NCBI GenBank assembly: GCA_028023455.1
Contig: JAQFVV010012420.1
Coordinates: 6,025,770 to 6,089,769, forward strand
From: Epiperipatus broadwayi
Taxonomy: Eukaryota; Onychophora; Udeonychophora; Euonychophora; Peripatidae
Reading direction: 5' to 3'
DNA: 64,000 bases
The notes below the pieces were generated by a model. It had not been told where the DNA came from. It made no database searches and saw nothing but the letters and a program-made list of their open reading frames with translations. How positions within the stretch are numbered: position 1 is the first letter of the stretch; every line of letters starts with the position of its first letter. Below are positions 49,567 to 59,300 of this stretch, one piece after another. Position numbers and translations under genes: made by a program.

Positions 49567-50013
49567 CAGGGGTGTCCAACTTTTGTGTTCATAAGATCTA
49601 CTTTTTATTTTTAAAATGTATTTGCGATCGACTTGTTGTCAAGTGGAGGGAGGTGTGAAATACATACTATTTTTATATATCTACCTAGTAAAAAATAACA
49701 ATTATTTAACGGGCCAAAAAACTCATGTTCGGGGGAATTAAAGCAACATGAGTAATTATTAACAATATTTATTAATTCAAATTATTTACATTAAATTAAG
49801 ATTAAAAATATTATTTTCTATAATGGTACGGCTTAGTGGACTTCACCTATCTGGAATTGAAAAAAAATTAGAACAAAATAAGAAAACTTGAAAATCTTGA
49901 CTTAATTTACTTCACTCGTTATCGGACAGCTCTTGCCAGATTGGCCTCGCGATCGACCAAAAATGGCTTTGCGATCGATCGGTAGATCACGATCGACTTG
50001 TTGGACACCCCTG
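49567..50013. mobile_element. hAT-type MITE (non-autonomous DNA transposon)
   Basis: The ends are CAGGGGTGTCCAAC and the inverse of CAGGGGTGTCCAAC (TTGGACACCCCTG), the CAGGG...CCCTG form of hAT terminal inverted repeats. GTATATGC is perfectly duplicated at 49559-49566 and 50014-50021, and 8 bp is diagnostic for hAT. The element is 447 bp with no transposase frame. Subterminal GCGATCGA-type motifs occur at both ends (49622 and 49950-49996) and could be transposase binding sites. The perfect duplication suggests a fairly recent insertion. Confidence 0.95.
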
Positions 50014-50021
50014 GTATATGC

Positions 50022-51473
50022 AATTGTAATTATTTAGAATTGTCATTTTATTTTAAATATTTAAGATAGGCGATGTTTAATAGTCTAGTTTGCATATTTA
50101 TATAAAATATTAGTAGAAGACGTGTATAAATATATAAAAAAGCCAATAAGCAAAAAGTTTTGCTCGAAGGACACACAGCAACTAATGATTTTGTTCACTG
50201 CTTACATTATGGCTTCCAGAGTTGGAAGAAAGATGTATTTCTACATAGTGTTGAAAATGATTTTAAAATCATATAATCTAGGTATCATCATTCTTGAATC
50301 AATACATTTATAATAAAAGTAATATATATATATATCATTTCTTAAATTAGATTCTCTTTGTTTTTTATATATATAAATGCTCTTTCACATAGACATACTC
50401 GCATTCATTAATTACGACATAAATTTTTTTATGTAAGTTAGAAAATTATTTTAGACATTTTCAAATAATGCTGGAGGTTTTAATTTCCAAGAGAACAATT
50501 TTAAGTAAATTGTAAAATTAGAATCATTAAAAAAATTAAATTTTTTGAATATTTTTAGAAATTTGAAAATCTTAGCTAAAAGAAAAATAGAAAAAAAAAA
50601 CGGACTTGGTTTTAGCTTATTTACAGAAAAAGAAATGAATAAAATAAAATATAAAGAACCCAGTGACTCTTTTATATAAATAATAAAAATTTTGAGTTTA
50701 TACATTTTAACAATTATTACGATATCTAAATTTTATTTTTTAAAAAGTTAAATATACAATTTCAATTAACATTAACTTATAAGAGATACGGTTTCCAAGG
50801 CCGTCCAGCTCCGGAACTTTGAGATGTAAACCATTTATAATTTTGTTTTTATTGACATTTTTTTATTATTTGTATCATATTATAGAATATCTCTAATATA
50901 AACAATCCCTAAAATAGAAATACACGCACATACAAAAAAAAAAGAAACAAAATAATAATAAAAATTCTACAAAAATGGCTTTAAATATACAAAAAGTAAA
51001 GCAGAAAAAAAAGTAAAATGAAGTATTAAAAAAATTAGAAATAGATTGATATAATTATGATCTCTAGAAAATAAAAAGGTTTGCAAAGAAAATGTGAAAA
51101 ATAAACAAAAACACTGAACAAAATTTCAATAAATAATACATATTTATAAAAACAAATGTTATTGCTGATGATATTAATTTTTTTAGAAGTTCTACTATCA
51201 TGTTTTATTTTCTCAAGCTCGGTAAAAAAAAAAAAAAAATTCTGAAGTAAACTTAACATTTCTATAGTGTTAAAATAAAAATGTAATATACTCTCAAAAT
51301 TAATAACTACTATAAAATAATTCAAACTCTCATGAAACATGATTTGAAAAAATGAACAAACCACACTTCCATAGATTAAAAAATCAATATCAGCTAGTTT
51401 CAATTAAGGCTCTACCTTTCATTTAAAAATATGTTAATTTTCTTAATAAATAGGTTGTGCATTAAAAAAAAAA
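50022..51473. other. AT-rich spacer, no gene seen
   Basis: Short frames (50122-50313, 50451-50705, 51035-51403) are lysine-, phenylalanine- and isoleucine-rich, as expected of AT-rich noise. Confidence 0.5.
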
Positions 51474-51487
51474 TTATATTAATTATA

Positions 51488-53190
51488 CAATAGTCAATTA
51501 TATGTTTAAAAATGCATATATACAAGCAACAAAGATTACAAATTATAAAATTGTCATAGAAAAGCCTTTTCCAACAAATTATGTTTTTTGCCCTTTTCAA
51601 TATGTCTCCAGAATATGACAATTTAAAGTACATACAGTGACATCTATAACAATACATGAGAGAAGAGAGATAAACAAATGGATATCCAACATGATCTAAA
51701 ACTTGATTTTTTTTTTCAATCCTACTACAAAATTACCCTGTTATATATATTGAATGGATATATATCCACATGTATTAATTAATTAACTATCCATTCTTTA
51801 TCCATTAACTACTTATTATTCAACTTAATGGATGTTTTGTATATATATATACAGTTGTTTTTATTATACATGATATAGTTTGCTTCATATATTTTACATC
51901 TATTAACATTTTTAATATAATCTAGAATACTTATATTATCAATACAATTTATTTTATGTCCGTACTGCAAATAATGAACATATAATGCAGATCTATCATG
52001 TTTCCTAGCAATAGCATCATTGTGTTTTTTAGCTCTTTCTCCCAATTGCTTTGCTATCTGGCCATAGTGAACCATATTACAAAAATTACATCTAATTTTA
52101 TAAACCATTCCTCTCTTATATTTTATATCATCTTTCATCCTACAATTAGTTATCAATTTATCTAAATTTTTGCTATTAGCCCATCCCACATTAATGTTTT
52201 TATCAATATATTTTTTTCTTTTTTTATTTAATATATTATATACACTAGGCAAATATGATATTTTTATCCACTTCTTTTGTTTATTAGTCCTATATCTATT
52301 ATTATTTGTGCTATTTACCCCATATCGTGAAAATATATTGTCAATACTATGTGTTGCATATCCATATCCCATATATGTTTGTTTAAATTTATCCTTCTGT
52401 AACATAGCAATATTTTTGTCTGTATTAAATCTATCATTCTTATATTTAAAATTTTTTATTATACCCATCTTTTGTATCCATGGTTGTTTTGAATCTATTA
52501 ATATAATTTTCCTTAATTTATAATCTTTAATAAAATGCTTAATTATAATATCATTAGTTTGATTTAAAATAATTTCAATATCTAAATACCTTATTTCATT
52601 ATCAATTTCTTTCATTGTAAACCTAATATTATCAACATTATTATTAAATTGTTTATATAATTTATATATTGCCCATTTATTACCAATTATCAAACTATCA
52701 TCTACATATCTAAAATAACGTAGTACTTCTTTTTTAATTATACTGCCTTTTATAATATTGATTTCCATGTCATTAAAGAACATAGATGCCACAAGCCCAC
52801 TAATCGTGCATCCCATTACCCATCCCTTATATATACTCCAATATTCATTATTATATTTCAAATATAAACTATTTATTAGGTTCAATGCTTCATTTATAAT
52901 ATTAATTATGCTATCATCATTTATATATAGAGATAAAGCCTTTATGACGATACTAATACTTTTAATTCTAGGGATACTAGGATACATCGATTCTATGTCC
53001 ATCACAAAGATACTATGGTTTCTATTTATATTCATCATATTTAATTTATCAATAATAGCCTCTGTATTTTTTATACAATATTGTCCATAACCAATTAGAT
53101 CAGCTATCCATTTGTTTAAATATTTACAAAATTTATGTAAAATGAAATTGCTAAAATGAAATAATAATCTTAAAAGGTTATCTTCCTTAT
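51488..53190 (-). mobile_element. Penelope-like element, left arm of inverted dimer
   Basis: About 1.70 kb reading leftwards: a 5'-truncated Penelope-like element with the coding part (53190-51809) and a ~320 bp 3' untranslated part (51808-51488). It is the near-exact inverse of 53215-56158 once the foreign insert there is set aside (1703 versus 1698 nt). TTATATTAATTATA lies directly outside (51474-51487) and again at 56222-56235. Confidence 0.9.
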
Positions 53191-53293
53191 ATATATTTTG
53201 TAAGATAAAAACGCATAAGGAAGATAACCCTTTAAGATTATTATTTAATTTTAGCAATTTCATTTTACATAAATTTTGTAAATATTTAAACAA
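51809..53293 (-). CDS. Penelope-like reverse transcriptase with GIY-YIG endonuclease, N-truncated but open
   Basis: This 494-codon frame is the longest in the window. Residues 96-108 (FVMDIESMYPSIP) are motif A, 156-170 (KGWVMGCTISGLVAS) motif B, 195-199 (RYVDD) motif C, and 236-241 (YLDIEI) the thumb-side motif. The C-terminus is a GIY-YIG nuclease: VYKI at 397-400 for GIY, HYGQ at 409-412 for YIG, R420, and a late glutamate E470 in IYEANYI. In Penelope-like elements this pair nicks DNA and reverse transcribes at the nick. Residues 1-26 are encoded by the opposite arm and 27-34 by the spacer, so the annotated start is artificial. The protein lacks the N-terminal fingers found in full elements (usual length ~700-800), so activity is unlikely despite the open frame. 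Confidence 0.9.
   Translation of the reverse strand: MFKYLQNLCKMKLLKLNNNLKGLSSLCVFILQNIYKEDNLLRLLFHFSNFILHKFCKYLNKWIADLIGYGQYCIKNTEAIIDKLNMMNINRNHSIFVMDIESMYPSIPRIKSISIVIKALSLYINDDSIINIINEALNLINSLYLKYNNEYWSIYKGWVMGCTISGLVASMFFNDMEINIIKGSIIKKEVLRYFRYVDDSLIIGNKWAIYKLYKQFNNNVDNIRFTMKEIDNEIRYLDIEIILNQTNDIIIKHFIKDYKLRKIILIDSKQPWIQKMGIIKNFKYKNDRFNTDKNIAMLQKDKFKQTYMGYGYATHSIDNIFSRYGVNSTNNNRYRTNKQKKWIKISYLPSVYNILNKKRKKYIDKNINVGWANSKNLDKLITNCRMKDDIKYKRGMVYKIRCNFCNMVHYGQIAKQLGERAKKHNDAIARKHDRSALYVHYLQYGHKINCIDNISILDYIKNVNRCKIYEANYIMYNKNNCIYIYKTSIKLNNK
53191..53214. other. 24 bp spacer at the centre of the Penelope dimer
   Basis: Unpaired sequence between the two inverted arms: CTTCCTTAT ends the left arm at 53190 and ATAAGGAAG opens the right arm at 53215. 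Confidence 0.9.
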
Positions 53294-54595
53294 ATGGATA
53301 GCTGTTATAATTGGTTATGGACAATATTGTATAAAAAATACAGAGGCTATTATTGATAAATTAATTATGATGAATATAAATAGAAACCACAGTATCTTTA
53401 TGATGGACATAGAATCGATGTATCCTAGTATCCCTAGAATTAAAAGTATTAGTATCGTCATAAAGGCTTTATCTCTATATATCAATGATGATAGCATAAT
53501 TAATATTCTAAATGAAGCATTGAACCTAATAAATAATCATTTATAGTTCAAATATAATAATGAATATTGGAGTATAAATAAGGGATGGGTAATGGGATGC
53601 GCAATTAATGGGCTTATGGCATCTATATTTATTAATGACATGGAAATCAATATTATAAAAGGCAGTATAATTAAAAAAGAAGTACTACATTATTTTAGAT
53701 ATGTAGATGTTAGTTTGATAATTGGTAATAAATGGGCAATATATAAATTATATAAACAATTTAATAATAATGTTGATAATATTAGGTTTACTATGAAAGA
53801 AATTGATAATGAAATAAGGTATTTAGATATTGAAATTATTTTAAATCAAACTAATGATATTATAATTAAGCATTTTATTAAAGATTATAAATTAAGGAAA
53901 ATTATATCAATTGATTCAAAACAACCATGGATACAAAAGATGGGTGTAATAAAAAATTTTAAATATAAGAATGATAGATTTAATACAGATAGAAATATTG
54001 CCATGTTACAGAAGGATAAATTTAAAGAAACATATATGGGATATGGATATGCAGCGCATAGTATTGACAATATATTTCACGATATGAGGTAAATAGCACA
54101 AATAATAATAGACGTAGATTAATAAACAAAAGAAGTGAATAAAAATATCATATTTGCCTAGTCTATATAATATATTAAATAAAAAAAAGTAAAAAATATA
54201 TAGATAAAAACATTAATGTGGGATGGGCTAATAGCAAAAATTTAGATAAATTGATAACTAATTGTAGAATGAAAGATGATATAAAATATAAGAGAGGAAT
54301 GGTTTATAAAATTAGATGTAATTTTTGTAATATGGTTTACTTATGGCCAGACGGCAAAGTAATTGGGAGAAAGAGCTAAAAACACAATGATGCTATTGCT
54401 AGGAAAGATGATAGATCTGCATTATATGTTCATTATTTGCAGTACAGACATAAAATAAATTGTATTGATAATATAAGTGTTCTAGATTATATTAAAAATG
54501 TTAATAGATATAAAATATATGAAACAAACTATATCATGTATAATAAAAACAACTGTATGAATATATACAAAACATCCATTAAGTTGAATAATTAG
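53215..54595 (+). pseudogene. Penelope-like reverse transcriptase/GIY-YIG, broken copy
   Basis: It has the same product as the left arm with several lesions: a stop at 53544-53546, Asp to Val in motif C (YVDV, codon 53709-53711), a stop at 54090-54092, and frame changes near 54100-54190 and in the GIY-YIG domain near 54335-54385. The final stop at 54593-54595 matches the left arm's end. The open part 53592-54092 covers the palm and thumb. This arm has decayed while its partner stayed open. Confidence 0.88.
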
Positions 54596-54632
54596 TGGTT
54601 AATGGATAAAGAATGGATAGTTAATTAATTAA

Positions 54633-55874
54633 CCTCTTTGTTGCTGATTATTTTATTGGCTGAGTGAGGTAAAAGTTTAAACTTTTAATTGGTCAATTGA
54701 CAAACTCAAGTGTCAAAACACAAATTCAATCATCAAAATATATTCATCTTTTAATATTATATTCACTTTAGTTTCATTTGTAAATAATATTTATTTTTAT
54801 AAAGCGCAAACAGTATTGAAATTAAATTGAGAGACTGCAAACTTCTCACGCTCCTCACTATCTAACAGTCAATCAGATCGTAAATACAAGAAAGAGAATT
54901 TAATAAGAATAGGGTGGTCCACTCTATTCTTTACTTGTCTTTCTATATATCCAAGCTAGTCTAAAGTACTTAGATCTGAAAGTGTGAATATTAAATATCT
55001 TCACACTTAACTCACTGAGTTTAAATTATAAACATACAGCGTGAAATCCTACGATTTACTATGCAGTAGTTTTTAGATATTATAACATGCAGTACATTAG
55101 ACTGGCTTGGATATATAGAAAGACAAGTAAAGAATAGGATGGACCACCTTATTCTTATTAAATTCTCTATCTTGTATTTATGATCTGATTGGCTGTTAGA
55201 TAGTGATGGGCATGAGAGGTTTGCAGTCTCTCAATTTAATTTTAGTTTCATTTTTAAAAAGTACATTAATAATTTGTCAGATGAAAGTGAACAAAAGTTT
55301 TTCAAAAATAAATTTCTCTTTATAATTGTAAAAATATTTATGAGTGGTAAATGTAAAACAAAATGTAATCACCAACCAAAATGTTTTCATGATTTCATGA
55401 TTTGTTTGATAGTTTTACATTGCAGAAAAAGTAAATAATTATTGTTAAATCTTAACTATTTTTCTAAAATTTTTCTAAAATAATTTTATTTTTAGCATAT
55501 TTTATCAAAATAATTATAATTTGTCAAAAAATACATTTAAAATGATCTAAAACATTCGTTTATCATTTTCGAAATTAAAACAAAAACAAATCGTAAGTTT
55601 TCAGTGATTTATAGCCATTTCTTTGTTGCCGAAATGTACCAGCCAATAAAATTCAAGAAGATCTGTCCCACTTCTTTTGTTAAAGTTATTAATACCGTTT
55701 TATTGATTTTTTACTTGTAAAATAATTCAAGAGAGGGCAGCATCTTACAGAACTTTTTCTAAATTTTCAAATGATGGTAAAAATGTAACCGTACCATTAA
55801 AAGTGACGGGATTTGGACAATCAGAAGCTGATGCCAAATCGTCACGTTTTTAACCATGACTAGCAAAAAGTAGG
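54633..55874. mobile_element. piggyBac-like non-autonomous insert (TTAA duplication)
   Basis: The insert is 1242 bp and lies between TTAA at 54629-54632 and 55875-55878. Removing the insert and one TTAA restores colinearity with the left Penelope arm with one mismatch at the junction, so that arm is the empty-site reference. The ends CCTCTTTGTTGCTG and, inverted, CCTACTTTTTGCTA agree at 10 of 14 positions, a plausible terminal inverted repeat starting CCT. TTAA targeting is typical of piggyBac. It has no transposase frame. Inside lies a large hairpin (54819-55242). Confidence 0.85.
54819..55242. repeat. Internal hairpin of the piggyBac-like insert
   Basis: Arms 54819-54962 and 55099-55242 are inverted copies (~144 bp each, a few mismatches), from AAATTAAATTGAGAGACTGC to the inverse ending at TCTCAATTTAATTT, with ~136 bp between them. 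Confidence 0.9.
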
Positions 55875-56235
55875 TTAATATATGTGGATATATATCCATT
55901 CAATATTTATAACAGGGTAATTTTATAGTAGGATTGAAAAAAAAATCACGTAATATATTGGATATCCATTTGTTTATCTCTCTTCTCTCATGTATTGATA
56001 TAGATGTCACTGTATGTACTTTAAATCATGGTATTCTGGAGACATATTGAAAAGGGCAAAAACATGATTTGCTGAAAAAGGCTTTTCTATGATAATTTTA
56101 TAATTTGTAATCTTTGTTGCTTGTATATATGTATTTTTAAACATATTATTGACTATTGGATACTTGAAATGCAACATAAAAAATAAGAATTGGTTTTAAT
56201 TCTGATTCTTTTTCTGTATAGTTATATTAATTATA

Positions 56236-56440
56236 TATGTGTGTATTAGCTACAGTAACCTTAAATATATATATATATGAATAAGTTTACATGGAATAAT
56301 TCAGACTAAAAAAAATTATACCTATAATTATTTTATTAATAAAAAAAATATCTTAGAATTTGTTTATTATAAAATCATCGTTTTTTCTTCTGTAAATTAT
56401 ACTAGATGTATGAAATTAATGTTAAGATAATTTAACCTAT
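56236..56440. other. AT-rich spacer
   Basis: No feature is recognised; there is a TA run at 56265. Confidence 0.4.
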
Positions 56441-56459
56441 ATTGTAATAGACTGCCTGA

Positions 56460-56695
56460 ACGATGGACACCAATTGTAATGGGCTGCACTTGTGCAATGG
56501 AAAATAAACTAGCCCAATCATTCGATGTCAATTGTAATGGACTGGATTGTAATGCTAAACTCTTAATTAATAATTCTATAAATTTGGGACAGCAATTGTG
56601 ATGAAGTGCATCTATACATGAGTATAAATTTTAAGCATGAGTAAAATATGGTCCAATCATTGATTGGTAATTATAATATTATCTATCCGATTAGT
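56460..56695. repeat. Degenerate tandem repeat around CAATTGTAATG
   Basis: CAATTGTAATGG at 56472 and 56530 and CAATTGTGATGA at 56592, with CCAATCATT at 56515 and 56652, point to about three diverged units of roughly 60 bp or a multiple of it. Confidence 0.5.
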
Positions 56696-56699
56696 TGTA

Positions 56700-58240
56700 C
56701 ATAAAGTAAGTTTAGATACCAAAAAGCAATAATAAGAGATATTAACTGGTTTACTCTTGGGGTTTAACACGATCAGTGAAATTTAATTATTCACCAAAAT
56801 ATAAACTGAAAGCAAAAAGAATTTTATTGAATCCAACCTATATATTCAGATGGAGGATTATATGCAAAACAATATATTGATTAGTTGTGGCTTATGCAAG
56901 TAATTAAAAAAATTGAATATTGGCAAAACACAAAAATTATCATTTAAGTAATTCTCAGTTTCAAGCATTGCCTAATGACCTTTGTACTGAAAAGAGAAAA
57001 ATAAATAAATTTCAAATAAATCACGAAGTTATTTTATATAAAATAATTGGTGTATCCTTTATTTTAATTGTGGTTTACTTTTCTTTTCAAATGGCAATAG
57101 TTATATTCAAATACGTACAATATTTTGTTTTTTAAGTTTTTACTTTAACTCAATATTATTAAATTCACGTTTGCTAACAATAGGCATGGATTGACGTTTG
57201 GGTCTAAACAAGAACCATCTACTATTTAACATACAGAAGAATGCAATAATGGAGAAATAATGAAAACCATAATAGTTTTTTAAAATAGCAGTTCATTTAA
57301 CTTTACACAAAATTATCAGTATTCTCTTCACATTCTGTTGGATGCCTATATACCTCATTTTCTATTAAAATTATGCTCTTTTTTTTAAACTGCAAATACA
57401 AATTCCTTAGATTTATTATCTCTAATAGGGATTCTATGATGGCCTCAAAACTTATTGTCTTCTTTTATATCATTATTAATTCTGAGATTTCAATAAACAT
57501 TTATCACTGGACTACATAACTCTTAGTATATGAAACTTCTATGAATAAAAATATAAGAACTACTCCTAATCTCACATATGAAAAAAAAATATGCATGTAT
57601 AACACAAATGTAAAATTTCTACAGCCTGATCTACCTTTTAAACATATCTTATGATGAAGTTGTGAATTAATTTCTGAAGGGAAATATTAAATAATTATAT
57701 TAAATATTAAACAACATACACATAGTGTACATGCACAATGCATTTAAATTAAAACAACAACAGTGTTTTAATGACAAATTATATCTAGTATATTATTATT
57801 TATGTTAATGAATTGAAATTTAAAACCGATTTATTTATATATCATACAAATATAAGGCATATGATTTAAAGAACAACAGAAAATTTTTAATAATAAATGG
57901 CATTTAGCATTTTACTATTAATATTGATGAATTTAAAGTTTAAAACAATCTACTTATATTATGTATGTACATATTGCATGTGAATCAAAATAAACAAAAA
58001 AATTTAATACTAAATGAAATCTAACATGTTATTATTTATACTGATTGATTAACATAAAGTTAGTTTACATATCTAAATGGTTAAATTTAAAATCAATTGT
58101 ATACAAACAAAAAAAAATATCAAATTAATTTACCAATGTCAATTCCACATTTTTGCAAACTATTCTCAATAATAACACAGATTTGGACTTAAATATACAA
58201 CAGTTTTACCCTCCTTTCACTATTGGCTGGACATCAGAAA
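56700..58240. other. AT-rich spacer, no gene seen
   Basis: The frame at 56920-57135 has a hydrophobic segment near its end but no recognisable domain. Confidence 0.45.
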
Positions 58241-58242
58241 CA

Positions 58243-59300
58243 TTTTTATTTATTTATTTATTTTGATTACATCAAAGAAAGAAACCTAATAAACAAAACA
58301 AAGGCTTTTCATAGGTTTTACAAATATCATACAGATTTTATATAAAGCAATTGACATAATCTTACAATACTAATAAACAACAAAATATATATTAAAACAA
58401 AGAATAGAATACAAAATAAACCAAATGTAAATCAATATTATAAATTAATAAATCAATAATATAAATTATAAATCAATATTAATAATTATGCATAAAATAA
58501 CCACAAAATAAAAAACAAAGTAACACATCAGTATTGAAATTTTATAGACATAAAAAATATTTTTTCAATTCCTTTTTTGACAAATTCATACTTTCTATGT
58601 TCATACTTTCTATGTTCAACATATAAGTTGGTAATTTATTGAAAATCAATGGAATATATACACTTCTCAATCTACTCCTGTATTTATTTCTATACCTAAA
58701 TGAAATGTAATATTTATTCCTAAGGGAACCTGTATAATTAGATGCCATATATTATTTAAATGAATTATTAAAATAATTTTTCTTTATAACTACCATCTGT
58801 AACAGTTTATCTAAATCTAACAAATCATTAATTTTATCATCTAAATATGATGTATTCTATATTAGCTGTAAAATCTTATTTTGAAACTTTTTTAATTTTT
58901 CAAACTTGATACGCTTGAGAAACCATCAAGAACAGATTCACACAATGCTATCTTCAATATACTATATGGAAGAAAAAAAGACAATCTATAAAACATGAAG
59001 TAAAAAATATCTAAATCTTTGCAAAAGTTGATTAATATGATGTGACCATGACATTTTGTTATCAGTAATAATACCATGTTATTTAATTTTTTCCACTTTT
59101 ATTTTCATGCAATATTCCCCCTGCTGAAAACCAATAAAGTATTTGAGTGGGTGAAAACACCAAAACTGTATCTTTTTTAGATGAGGTGAAGATATCAGCA
59201 TAATTTTTGTTTTATTTTTATTAATAATTATTTTTTTTAGTTGAACACCAATTTACAATATTATTATTAATTAGTTTGAAGATTCTTAAGAGCAATTTCA
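58243..59300 (-). mobile_element. CR1/Jockey-like LINE 3' end, minus strand
   Basis: On the minus strand the frame pieces run in LINE order: NKNKTKIMLIS (near 59190-59225; 'l.iN..Kt..m'), DNKMSWSHHINQL (near 59030-59070; the 'Ls...Hi..l' part), and RSRLRSVYIPLIFNKLP (58627-58677), typical of the C-terminus of CR1/Jockey-group polymerases ('lr......iWN.LP'). A ~280 bp AT-rich 3' part ends in an (AAAT)n run at 58243-58264. Stops break the frame and the 5' part is missing. Confidence 0.7.
58542..58748 (-). pseudogene. LINE polyprotein C-terminus (relic)
   Basis: A 68-codon frame containing RYRNKYRSRLRSVYIPLIFN, followed by a short duplication (NIESMNIESMN, from a 12 bp tandem repeat near 58588-58615). 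It is the terminal part of the LINE above; upstream pieces lie in other frames. Confidence 0.6.

Larger units (their letters stand above)
53215..56158 (+). mobile_element. Penelope-like element, right arm of inverted dimer (interrupted)
   Basis: Inverse of the left arm: coding part 53215-54595, 3' untranslated part resuming at 55875 after a TTAA-flanked insert (54633-55874) and running to about 56158. A further ~63 nt (56159-56221) has no partner in the left arm. The right-hand copy of TTATATTAATTATA follows at 56222. Confidence 0.9.

Noticed and set aside
52170-53090. Hydrophobic plus-strand frames at 52170-52523 and 52758-53090
   Set aside because: They are antisense to the open Penelope-like reverse transcriptase; the minus-strand frame has all the domain motifs.
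53315-54070. Minus-strand frames at 53315-53497 and 53885-54070
   Set aside because: They are antisense to the right Penelope arm and mirror those over the left arm.
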